DNA from: a virus | Length of the DNA stretch: 29,891 bases | IMG/VR virus record: IMGVR_UViG_3300032304_001838 | Coordinates: 1-29,891 of that record | Strand: one strand, 5' to 3' | Shown here: piece after piece, positions 23,277 to 29,891 of the stretch | Position numbering within the stretch: the stretch's first letter is position 1 | How the letters are laid out: each line of letters begins with the position of its first letter | Position numbers and translations under genes: made by a program | Notes under the pieces: generated by a model | Seen by the model: only the letters and a program-made list of their open reading frames with translations | Databases searched by the model: none | What the model was told of the DNA's origin: nothing

Positions 23277-23993
23277 ATGAAAATAGAAAAAGTTAAAATT
23301 GAAGAAATAATTCTTAATCCTAATAATCCAAGAATTATAAAAAATGATAAATTTAAAAAATTAGTTAAATCCATAAAGGAATTTCCAGAAATGTTGGAAG
23401 TTAGACCGATTGTTGTTGGTGATGATATGGTTGTTTTAGGTGGTAATATGAGAACGAAGGCGTGTATAGAGGCTGGTTTAAAAGAAGTTAGTATAATAAA
23501 ATTTAGTAATTTATCAGAAGATAGAAAGAAAGAATTTATTGTTAAAGATAATGTTGGTTATGGTGAGTGGGATTATGATCTATTATTAGAGGATTGGAGT
23601 AAAGGACAATTGTTAGATTGGGGTATTGATATACCATCTAATAATAAGGTTGATAATTATAGCACTAAAATAGAAGCACCTATATATAATCCATCTGATA
23701 ATAAGCCACTCATTGAAGATTTATATAGTGATGATAAATATAGTTCATTATTAAATGAAATAGATAGAAGTGATGTTGATGATGTTACAAAAGGATTTTT
23801 AAAAATGGCGGCCGCAAGACATATAGTCTTTGACTATTCTAAAATAGCCGACTTTTATGCGAATAGTGATAAAAATATACAAGGTTTGATGGAATCATCA
23901 GCTTTGATTATTATTGATTTTGATAAAGCAATAGAGCAAGGTTTTATTGGATTGAGTGAAGATATAAAAAAACAATATAGTGATGAAAATTAA
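23277..23993 (+). CDS. ParB-like nuclease-domain protein
   Basis: 238 residues. The ParB/Srx-type N-terminal domain is clear: NPNNPRI (14-20), then VRPIVVGDDMVVLGGNMRTKACIEAG, with the GGNMRTKA box at 55-62. Residues 80-115 follow the usual phage pattern (EFIVKDNVGYGEWDYDLLLEDW). The C-terminal ~100 residues (SDNKPLIEDLY...VTKGFLKMAAARHIVFDYSKIADFYANS) form a separate domain that I associate with phage ParB proteins next to terminase genes. It could bind or nick DNA or support packaging or modification; no partition site is seen. It overlaps the glycosyltransferase gene by 11 bases, so the two are coupled. Confidence 0.75.
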   Translation: MKIEKVKIEEIILNPNNPRIIKNDKFKKLVKSIKEFPEMLEVRPIVVGDDMVVLGGNMRTKACIEAGLKEVSIIKFSNLSEDRKKEFIVKDNVGYGEWDYDLLLEDWSKGQLLDWGIDIPSNNKVDNYSTKIEAPIYNPSDNKPLIEDLYSDDKYSSLLNEIDRSDVDDVTKGFLKMAAARHIVFDYSKIADFYANSDKNIQGLMESSALIIIDFDKAIEQGFIGLSEDIKKQYSDEN

Positions 23994-24834
23994 TGATTTT
24001 GTAGCCTTTATATTAACATATGGGAGACCTGATAAAGTTCTAACTTTGGATACTTTGAATAAACAAAATTATAAAGGTGACTATTATTTAGTATGTTCTG
24101 TCGATGATAGTAGATTACCTGATTATATTAGTAAATATGGAGATAAAGTTATAACTTTTGATAAGAATGATTATATTAATGATTATGATTTAGGTGATAA
24201 TTTCCACGATAAGAGAGGCGTTATAATCTATGCAAGGAATGCTTGTTTTGATATAGCTGAAAAATTAGGTTATAAATACTTTATCGAATTAGATGATGAC
24301 TATACTGATTTTAGATATAAGTTTAATGATAAAGGTGATTATATTGATAAGAAGACGATTAAAGATATATCTATTACTTTTAATTATCTATTAGAATTTT
24401 ATAAAAAGATACCAGCTTTAAGTATAGCCTTCGCTCAGGGTGGTGATTTTATTGGTGGTAAGAATTCTAAAAGATCTATTAATACTAAAAGAAAGGCAAT
24501 GAATAGTTTTATATGCTCAACTGAAAGAAGATTTAAATTTTTCGGAAGGATAAATGAGGATGTTAATACTTATGTTAATTTAGGAAGTAGAGGATATATA
24601 TTTTTACAGATTAATCAAGTGGCTTTGAATCAAATGATAACTCAAAAGAATAAAGGTGGTATGACTGAATTATATTTAGATAGTGGGACATATATAAAAT
24701 CGTTCTATACTATTATCTATAATCCGAGTTCTGTTAAAATATGTCTTATGGGTAATAAAAATAAAAGATTACATCATAGAATAAATTGGAATAATACAAC
24801 ACCGAAGATTTTAGATGAAAAACATAAAAAATAA
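23983..24834 (+). CDS. GT-A glycosyltransferase, likely phage DNA-modifying type
   Basis: 283 residues from ATG 23983 (GTG at 23980 is an alternative). The opening VAFILTYGRPDKVLTLDTL (about residues 7-25) matches the start of TET-associated glycosyltransferases, and YFIELDDDYTDF (DDD at 104-106) supplies the metal- and sugar-nucleotide-binding Asp cluster of a GT-A fold. An Arg (YARNACF) lies upstream of it. In other phages such enzymes sit beside ParB and terminase genes and are predicted to glycosylate modified DNA bases. No hydroxylase, thymidylate hydroxymethylase or JBP gene is visible here, so the acceptor base is unknown. Glycosylation of a protein is the alternative. Confidence 0.65.
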   Translation: MKINDFVAFILTYGRPDKVLTLDTLNKQNYKGDYYLVCSVDDSRLPDYISKYGDKVITFDKNDYINDYDLGDNFHDKRGVIIYARNACFDIAEKLGYKYFIELDDDYTDFRYKFNDKGDYIDKKTIKDISITFNYLLEFYKKIPALSIAFAQGGDFIGGKNSKRSINTKRKAMNSFICSTERRFKFFGRINEDVNTYVNLGSRGYIFLQINQVALNQMITQKNKGGMTELYLDSGTYIKSFYTIIYNPSSVKICLMGNKNKRLHHRINWNNTTPKILDEKHKK

Positions 24835-24836
24835 TT

Positions 24837-25202
24837 ATGAAACAGAATCCAGAATTACATAAAAAGAAATTGATAGAAGCTCTTGAAAAAAGTTTAGGTA
24901 TAGTGACTCCTGCTTGTAAAGAAGTTGGTATATCTAGAAATCAATTTTATAATTATTATAAAGAAGATTTAGATTTTAAGAAAGCAGTTGATGATATAAA
25001 TGAAATTACATTAGACTTCGCTGAAAACCAATTATTGAAAAAGATAAAAGAAGGTAGTGAAAGATCTATATTATTTTATATGAAATATAAAGCCAGAAAG
25101 AGAGGATATACTGATAGTTTAGATATAACCTCTGATGGTAAAGCAATTACTGAAATAAAATTAATTGAAATAAAAAGTAATAAAGATGAAACTGGAAATT
25201 AA
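24837..25202 (+). CDS. small terminase subunit
   Basis: 121 residues beginning 2 bases after the glycosyltransferase stop. The N-terminal helix-turn-helix reads LGIVTPACKEVGISRNQFYNYYKED (20-44). A second signature, AENQLLKKIKEGSERSILFYMKYKARKRGY, is typical of phage small terminases. The short C-terminal tail probably contacts the large subunit. It binds the packaging start site and feeds DNA to the large subunit, which overlaps it by 17 bases. Confidence 0.85.
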   Translation: MKQNPELHKKKLIEALEKSLGIVTPACKEVGISRNQFYNYYKEDLDFKKAVDDINEITLDFAENQLLKKIKEGSERSILFYMKYKARKRGYTDSLDITSDGKAITEIKLIEIKSNKDETGN

Positions 25203-26340
25203 ACACTCTTCTATATTTTCTAAAAATTTTGAATCATATAATTCAGATAAAAGATTTATAGTTAATCAAGGTGGATCAAGATCAAGTAAAACATATTCAT
25301 TATGTCAGTTAATGATTGTTATATGTTTGAAGGGTAAAATTGGTGTGAGTATAGTTAGGAAATCATTTCCATCTTTAAGAGGATCGATTTTAAGGGACTT
25401 TATTTATATACTTAAAGAGATGAATATATATAATGAAATGAGTCATAATAAAACAGAACAAGTTTATAATTTTAGTAATGGATCTTGGGTTGAATTTTTC
25501 TCATCAGATAATGAACAGAAGTTAAGAGGTAGAAAAAGAGATATATTATATTGTAATGAGGGAAATGAACTTGGATTTGATGAGTTTAACCAACTTGTTA
25601 TGAGAACAACTGGTAAAGTTTTTATAGATTTTAATCCATCAGATACAGAACATTGGATATATGATTTGATTAAACAAGATAATTGTGATCTAATAAAATC
25701 AACATATAAGGATAATCCATTTTTAACAAAAGATCAAGTTGAATATATTGAGAATCTTATAAATGTTGATGATAATTATTATAAAATATATGCGTTAGGG
25801 GAAAAACCAATTTCAGAAAGCAGGATATATTCTCATTTCAAACAATATAATGAGGAAATTAATCATAAAGATTTTTGTTATGGATTGGATTTTGGATATA
25901 ATCACCCTTGCGCTTTAGTCCAGACTTGGTTTAGTGGAAATAAAGTTTATGTTAAAGAGTTGATTTATAAACAAAAATTAACAACAAGTGATTTAGTAAA
26001 TGAGATGAAGAATCTTAATTTAGATAGAAGTAAAATAATATATTGTGATTCGGCAAGACCAGATGTTATAGAGGAGTTAAGAAGAAATGGTTTTAGTAAG
26101 GCTCAGTTATCAGATAAAAACGTTAAACAAGGAATAGATAAGGTTAAATCTATGGAAGTTTATACTCATTTCGAATCAACTAATTTATGGAAAGAGTATA
26201 GATTATATAGTTGGAAGACAGATAAGGATAGAATTTTAGATGAGCCAATAAAATTAAATGATGATGGATTAGACGCGATGAGATATGCGATATATACACA
26301 CCATAAGTCAGTTAAAGGAGTTCCATTTTTTGTTGGATAA
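25186..26340 (+). CDS. large terminase subunit
   Basis: 384 residues. ATPase: Walker A-like GGSRSSKT (29-36), and Walker B DILYCNE (119-125) ending in the catalytic Glu. Nuclease: Asp235 in YGLDFGYNH, Asp288 in IIYCDSARPD and Asp363 in GLDAMRYA, the expected three acidic residues of an RNase H-like terminase nuclease. Slightly short but complete. It translocates DNA into the prohead and cuts it; the sequence does not reveal cos or pac type. Start ATG 25186 lies inside the small-subunit gene, implying coupling. A 54-base gap with a TAATATATA motif follows. Confidence 0.92.
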   Translation: MKLEIKHSSIFSKNFESYNSDKRFIVNQGGSRSSKTYSLCQLMIVICLKGKIGVSIVRKSFPSLRGSILRDFIYILKEMNIYNEMSHNKTEQVYNFSNGSWVEFFSSDNEQKLRGRKRDILYCNEGNELGFDEFNQLVMRTTGKVFIDFNPSDTEHWIYDLIKQDNCDLIKSTYKDNPFLTKDQVEYIENLINVDDNYYKIYALGEKPISESRIYSHFKQYNEEINHKDFCYGLDFGYNHPCALVQTWFSGNKVYVKELIYKQKLTTSDLVNEMKNLNLDRSKIIYCDSARPDVIEELRRNGFSKAQLSDKNVKQGIDKVKSMEVYTHFESTNLWKEYRLYSWKTDKDRILDEPIKLNDDGLDAMRYAIYTHHKSVKGVPFFVG

Positions 26341-26367
26341 AAAAGGATATTTTATGGTTTTTGAATT

Positions 26368-26376
26368 TAATATATA
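26368..26376 (+). promoter_or_regulatory. TAATATATA motif before tail chaperone gene
   Basis: TAATATATA within tttttgaatttaatatataaaat, 18 bases before ATG 26395, in the 54-base gap after the terminase. Candidate promoter for the tail genes that follow, on the same reasoning as 18492 and 21297. Confidence 0.25.
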
Positions 26377-26394
26377 AAATAAAAAATAAAGAAT

Positions 26395-27030
26395 ATGATG
26401 AAAATTACAATTGGTACGGAAGAATTTAATAACATACCAGAGAGTTATGATGAAATGAATTTAGGAAAGTTTATGGAGATTATGATTCTTCAAAACAAAG
26501 AAAAAGATTTTAAAAGTAAAAGTTTATTTACAGCTCATTTGTTATCAGTAATAATTGGTTGTGAAGTTGAATATATTTTAGAATTTGATTCTGATGAGAT
26601 AGGTATATTAGCAGATGCTTTTTCTTGGTTAAGAGAACAGCCAGAGATTAAAGAAATGAAAACAATAGTTATAGATGATATAACATATGTAATGAAAACT
26701 AATTCAGTATTAACATTAGGCGAGCAAGTCTCGATTGAAACGTTTTTACAGAAAGATTTATCAAACGCAGAAAACTTCCACTTGGTGATGTCAATTTTAT
26801 TAAGACCAGCAATAAAAGTGGTTGATGAATTTACTAAAATAGAATCTTATAAGATTAAACCATTGGAGGATGATTTTAATGTTATCTTGGAGAGAGCAGA
26901 AATGTTTAAGAAAAAGTTAATGATTGAAAATATATATGGAGTATTAACGGCTTTTTCAACTGGCGTCAAAAACTCTTCTATGAAGACTTCGGTGGATTCT
27001 TCTCGCCTAAAAATAGTAAGAGGAAAGTAA
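26395..27030 (+). CDS. tail assembly chaperone-like protein (short, unshifted product)
   Basis: 211 residues, start ATGATG at 26395. Helical, acidic protein with NIPESYDEMNLGKFMEIMIL near the N-terminus and SVLTLGEQVSIETFL in the middle, then LVMSILLRPA. This helical architecture, the length, the position before tail genes, and the overlap with a second ORF in the -1 frame are the hallmarks of the siphophage tail assembly chaperone pair (gpG/gpGT in lambda). The -1 frame is open from about 26928 through 27227 and would add a C-terminal T-like domain after a shift near 26967-26973 or 27021-27027. The short form ends at TAA 27028-27030. Chaperones of this kind coat the tape measure during tail assembly. 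Identification by architecture, not by homology search. Confidence 0.55.
   Translation: MMKITIGTEEFNNIPESYDEMNLGKFMEIMILQNKEKDFKSKSLFTAHLLSVIIGCEVEYILEFDSDEIGILADAFSWLREQPEIKEMKTIVIDDITYVMKTNSVLTLGEQVSIETFLQKDLSNAENFHLVMSILLRPAIKVVDEFTKIESYKIKPLEDDFNVILERAEMFKKKLMIENIYGVLTAFSTGVKNSSMKTSVDSSRLKIVRGK
26967..26973 (+). promoter_or_regulatory. candidate -1 frameshift site C AAA AAC
   Basis: In the frame of the chaperone gene the codons are GTC AAA AAC, giving the heptamer C AAA AAC. This resembles the -1 slippery pattern A AAA AAC but has C in place of the first A. A second candidate is A GGA AAG at 27021-27027, directly before the stop and one base from lambda's G GGA AAG. In the first window the -1 frame reads as natural protein (LFYEDFGGFFSPKN), while the 0 frame uses the rare codons CGC, GTC and CTA, favouring a shift here. 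Confidence 0.4.
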
Positions 27031-27230
27031 ATAAGAGTTCAGTCGATTTAGATGATAGATGGATTTGGATGGTATTAGTTCATAAATTAGTTGAAAGATT
27101 AAACTTGACGCCGAAATTAGTTTATGAAATGAATATGGTTGATGCTTGTAACTGGTTATCATATTTTAAGGAATATGATGAATATACACAAAAGTTAGAA
27201 GATAGAGCAAGAGGTGTAAATAAACTCTAA
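26973..27230 (+). CDS. -1 frame extension of tail chaperone (T-like domain)
   Basis: Open in the -1 frame relative to 26395-27030, with no plausible early start of its own. It reads LFYEDFGGFFSPKNSKRKVN and then DRWIWMVLVHKLVERLNLTPKLVYEMNMVDACNWLSYF, ending at TAA 27228-27230. The aromatic WIWMVL / YEMNMVDACNWL pattern resembles the C-terminal domain fused by frameshifting in many siphophage tail chaperones. The full shifted product would be about 278 residues. The first ATG in this ORF (about 27070) would remove most of it, which supports frameshifting. Confidence 0.55.
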   Translation, partial: LFYEDFGGFFSPKNSKRKVNKSSVDLDDRWIWMVLVHKLVERLNLTPKLVYEMNMVDACNWLSYFKEYDEYTQKLEDRARGVNKL

Positions 27231-27277
27231 AACAAAATATAATTTATTATATTTAATAAAAGAAATTAATTAATATA

Positions 27278-28729
27278 ATGGCACTACCAATAAGTAACGC
27301 TCCTAAAAACTTCCAATGGATTTATAAAATCTTCCAAGACTTCGCTTTAAGGAGCAGAGATTTAAAAGGACATTTTGGATTTGGACCAATGGATGATATT
27401 AATCCAGAGGTTCTTCAATATCCATATCTATGGTTGGAGCCAGTTAGAACAAGAGTTATTGAATCAGATAGAGAATTTAAGGCTGGATATTCAACGATAG
27501 AGGTTGAAATAAACGTGATTGTGGCTGATAAGGTTAGAAGTGATTTTTTGAATACAGTTGAAGCCGTGTCAGATGTTAATGAGATTATAATGGGTGTAAT
27601 AGCTGAGTTATCAAAACATCCTTACTATGCTCAAAATAATGTTAAACTTGTTGGTGATATAGATATACCAGTTGAATTTGATGAGAATGATGATATAGTT
27701 AATAGAGCCATAGCGAATATGACTTTACAATATCCGTTTAAATATACATACTGCTCAGATCCAGTAGATCCAATTCCAAGTTATCAAAGTATATCAGATT
27801 TATTTTTATCAGTAACAGCATCTTTTTGTGAGTTGGTTAAAGATTGTTTAGAATCATCTGGTGTTATTGGAGCAACTGGACCTCAAGGAGCAACTGGACC
27901 TCAAGGAAATCAAGGTCCTCAAGGAGCAACAGGATTTCAAGGATTTCAAGGACCTACAGGACCTCAAGGAACAAATGGAACTATTGGTATTAATGGAGCA
28001 ACAGGACCACAAGGAGCAACAGGACCTCAAGGTTTTCAAGGTCCTCAAGGATTTGTTGGAGCAACAGGAGCTGGTGGAGCTTTAGGTTATTACTTTTCAG
28101 GTTATGATACTACAACTCAAACAAATCCAGGAGCAACTTTCGCCAACGCGATGAGAATAAACACAACTGCCGAAGCGAATGGTATATTTGTTACTGGTAG
28201 TTCAAGAGTTGTTATAGAAAATGGCGGAACATATAATATACAATTCTCAGCTCAGATTGATAAAACAGATGGTGGAAATGATCAGGTTGAAATATGGTTA
28301 AGTAAGAATGGTATAAACGTTGCAGATTCATCAACAACTCTTGAAGTGCGTGGTGAATCGGCTGAATTAGTGGCAGCTTGGAATTTTGTTTTAAGTTTTA
28401 ATAGTGGTGATTATTTTGAATTATACTGGCATAGTAATGATGTTAATGTTAGATTATTAAATAGAGGAACACAATCAAATCCAACGAGACCTGCGATTCC
28501 TTCTTTAATCTTAACAGTGCAACAAGTGATATACACTCAAGTGGCTCCGACTTTAGAGAGAAGAAATGATTTTACAGGCACTTTTTCATATGCTGGCTCA
28601 GCTCCACTCGGAAGTTTAGAGAGTGATCCAATATGGAATATAACAAGAATAGATTATTCAACTTTAACTCCATTATCATTAAGATCATTTGGATCTTGGA
28701 CAAATAGGTTTAGTTTAATATATACATAA
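27278..28729 (+). CDS. tail-completion-like protein fused to collagen stalk and C1q-like head
   Basis: 483 residues in three parts. Residues 1-~195 are a mixed alpha/beta domain ([26 protein letters not shown]; then [41 protein letters not shown]), with the look of a tail-terminator or neck-completion protein. Residues ~197-268 hold about 23 Gly-X-Y triplets ([12 protein letters not shown]). Residues ~270-425 form a beta-sandwich with [17 protein letters not shown] and [11 protein letters not shown], the pattern of C1q/TNF-like trimeric heads. The last ~58 residues ([13 protein letters not shown]...) are separate. A collagen stalk plus C1q-like head is typical of trimeric surface fibres. If the first domain is a virion docking part, this is a single-chain appendage. 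The docking role is inferred. Confidence 0.6.
   Translation: MALPISNAPKNFQWIYKIFQDFALRSRDLKGHFGFGPMDDINPEVLQYPYLWLEPVRTRVIESDREFKAGYSTIEVEINVIVADKVRSDFLNTVEAVSDVNEIIMGVIAELSKHPYYAQNNVKLVGDIDIPVEFDENDDIVNRAIANMTLQYPFKYTYCSDPVDPIPSYQSISDLFLSVTASFCELVKDCLESSGVIGATGPQGATGPQGNQGPQGATGFQGFQGPTGPQGTNGTIGINGATGPQGATGPQGFQGPQGFVGATGAGGALGYYFSGYDTTTQTNPGATFANAMRINTTAEANGIFVTGSSRVVIENGGTYNIQFSAQIDKTDGGNDQVEIWLSKNGINVADSSTTLEVRGESAELVAAWNFVLSFNSGDYFELYWHSNDVNVRLLNRGTQSNPTRPAIPSLILTVQQVIYTQVAPTLERRNDFTGTFSYAGSAPLGSLESDPIWNITRIDYSTLTPLSLRSFGSWTNRFSLIYT
27865..28080 (+). repeat. collagen-like Gly-X-Y coding repeat
   Basis: The DNA repeats variants of gcaactggacctcaagga, coding for Gly-X-Y triplets rich in ATG, PQG and FQG. 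Another frame stays open through most of it, so frame-shift or length variation by slippage is easy here. The region is also higher in G+C than its neighbours. Confidence 0.9.
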
Positions 28730-28745
28730 AAAATAAAATAAGAAT

Positions 28746-28991
28746 ATGTTAGAATTAATTTCTCAATCAGAACCAGATTTAAAATACGAATTGTTATTGA
28801 ATATAACAGGTTTAATGACAAATTGTGTTTTTAAAGGTTATAAAATCGAAAGTGGTAATAAAGTATATTATCCAGAGTTTGATAAAACAATCTTATATTT
28901 AGATATAAGTCAATCACCATTAGAAGAACAAACAGCAGCATATGGTATAATGATCTCATTACAGAATTATATCGATGCAAAAAATTATTAA
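28746..28991 (+). CDS. small protein, unknown
   Basis: 81 residues: LELISQSEPDLKYELLLNITGLMTNC, then a short beta part (KGYKIESGNKVYYPEFDKTILYLDISQSP) and a helical end (EEQTAAYGIMISLQNYIDAK). It lies between the collagen-fibre gene and the adhesin, 16 bases after the first and 6 before the second, in one transcript. No family recognised; a tail-fibre accessory or chaperone role is possible by position only. Confidence 0.5.
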   Translation: MLELISQSEPDLKYELLLNITGLMTNCVFKGYKIESGNKVYYPEFDKTILYLDISQSPLEEQTAAYGIMISLQNYIDAKNY

Positions 28992-28997
28992 TAGATT

Positions 28998-29891
28998 ATG
29001 GCAACGAGATATGCAGTAGCAACAGGTAACTGGTCAAACACCGCAACTTGGAATGGTGGTACGTTACCAACGAGTGCCGATGATGTATTTAGTAATAACT
29101 TTAATGTTACTATTGATATAGATATAACGGCTATTACTCTTAGAAATACATCTAACGTATCACCAGCGATTGCAGCTGGTGGCCAATTTATAGTTACAGG
29201 TAGTACAGGAACAAGAGTTATAACATTAACAGATGTAACTTCTGGAGTTAGAAGTAATGGTGCGACTGTGACTACAACAGCAATCGTAATAAATTCAACT
29301 TCTGGTGCAACAGTAACAATAAACAGTACTTTTAATAATCCTGGCGTACAACAAGGTGTATTTTGCAATGGAAATTGCACAGTTAATTTAGTTGGCGGTA
29401 GTACTGGTGTCTATGGTACGTTTTTTTCTAACAATACGAATGCAAATGGAGGAACACTTAATATAGTTGGTAATATAGCCGGCAACATTTTCTCTGGTGG
29501 TGGTTCTCTTTTATTAGGTGCTACTAATTACACTACTAACATAACAGGTAATGTAACAGGTAGCGGTGGTTGGTGTATAACAGCCAATTCTACGACCATA
29601 AATATAACAGGTAATGTTTTCGGTGGTACCGAACCCGCAATTAATGCTGGTGCAAGTTGTGTTATTAATATAACAGGTAATGTGACGGCTGGAACGGCTA
29701 TGGCAATTGGTGGTGGTGGTAATACTGCAGCAACAGGAGCAATAACAGTAACAGTCAATGGAACTATTACATCAAGTTCTACTGCCATTGCAATCACCAC
29801 AACAAATGCTTCATCACTTGTTATAGCAAATGGAAATTTAATCAACACAAACAATGTTATTGCAGTTTATTGTCAAAGAATGAGAATCTCA
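28998..29891 (+). CDS. G8-like beta-solenoid adhesin, truncated at window end
   Basis: 298 codons visible from ATG 28998, no stop before the window ends. The N-terminus (GNWSNTATWNGGTLPTSADDVFSNNFNVTID) resembles the G8-type opening of phage fibre and adhesin proteins. The rest is Thr/Ser/Gly/Asn-rich with repeats such as INITGNVTG and NITGNVFGG, indicating a right-handed beta-solenoid. No catalytic residues recognised. Codon use and G+C are higher in the second half (about 43-45% in two 60-base lines I counted), unlike most genes here, suggesting recent acquisition or exchange. Likely receptor binding, following the collagen-fibre gene. If the genome is circular, eight more codons at 1-27 complete it to about 306 residues. 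Confidence 0.7.
   Translation, partial: MATRYAVATGNWSNTATWNGGTLPTSADDVFSNNFNVTIDIDITAITLRNTSNVSPAIAAGGQFIVTGSTGTRVITLTDVTSGVRSNGATVTTTAIVINSTSGATVTINSTFNNPGVQQGVFCNGNCTVNLVGGSTGVYGTFFSNNTNANGGTLNIVGNIAGNIFSGGGSLLLGATNYTTNITGNVTGSGGWCITANSTTINITGNVFGGTEPAINAGASCVINITGNVTAGTAMAIGGGGNTAATGAITVTVNGTITSSSTAIAITTTNASSLVIANGNLINTNNVIAVYCQRMRIS

Noticed and set aside
27861-28085. A 74-residue ORF in another frame over the collagen repeats.
   Set aside because: It is a by-product of the regular repeat composition; its residues follow from reading the Gly-X-Y codons out of frame.
28988-29854. Long minus-strand ORFs opposite the adhesin gene.
   Set aside because: They arise from the Thr/Gly/Asn-rich repeat codons of the + strand gene; every other gene is on the + strand.

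Overview
This window reads as a tailed bacteriophage (siphovirus-like, HK97-type capsid) of a Bacteroidota host. It is AT-rich, every convincing gene is on the + strand, genes are packed with short gaps or 1-30 base overlaps, starts follow A-rich leaders instead of Shine-Dalgarno sites, and Arg is almost always AGA. No ribosomal, tRNA or metabolic genes are seen, and no integrase, lysogeny repressor, DNA polymerase or endolysin could be recognised.

Layout. (a) 1-9168, tail module: a partial gene end, a small conserved phage protein, an HK97 gp10-like protein, two large distal-tail/hub proteins (the second with a long Asn-rich nonapeptide repeat), and the tape measure. (b) 9202-15098, head and neck module: XkdF-type prohead protease with an extra C-terminal domain, scaffold-like protein, major capsid protein, putative tail tube, a beta-rich protein, portal, adaptor and a holin-like membrane protein. 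(c) 15156-15734, a PD-(D/E)XK-like nuclease ending at a strong intrinsic terminator. (d) 15940-23246, a run of mostly small unknown genes. It contains a 643-base non-coding interval with a G+C-rich, strongly foldable segment (probable large structured RNA, 17187-17560), a double zinc-ribbon protein, a beta-class DNA methyltransferase with an internal duplication, and a sigma-like protein. (e) 23277-26340, DNA-handling and packaging: ParB-like protein, GT-A glycosyltransferase resembling the phage DNA-modifying type, small and large terminase. (f) 26395-29891, a tail-assembly-chaperone-like gene with a probable -1 ribosomal frameshift, a tail-completion-like protein fused to a collagen-like stalk and C1q-like head, a small protein, and a G8-like beta-solenoid adhesin that runs off the window end.

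The genes together supply packaging, head and tail assembly, adsorption fibres and probably DNA modification; replication would depend on the host or on genes outside the window. The reading frame open at base 29891 continues in frame into base 1 and stops at 27, so the window could be a linearised circular genome, but I cannot prove that. The most unusual items are the structured RNA with tandem 11-base repeats just upstream, the frameshift gene, the nonapeptide-repeat tail protein, and the methyltransferase duplication. All functional names are from recognition of motifs and layout by eye; no database search was run.
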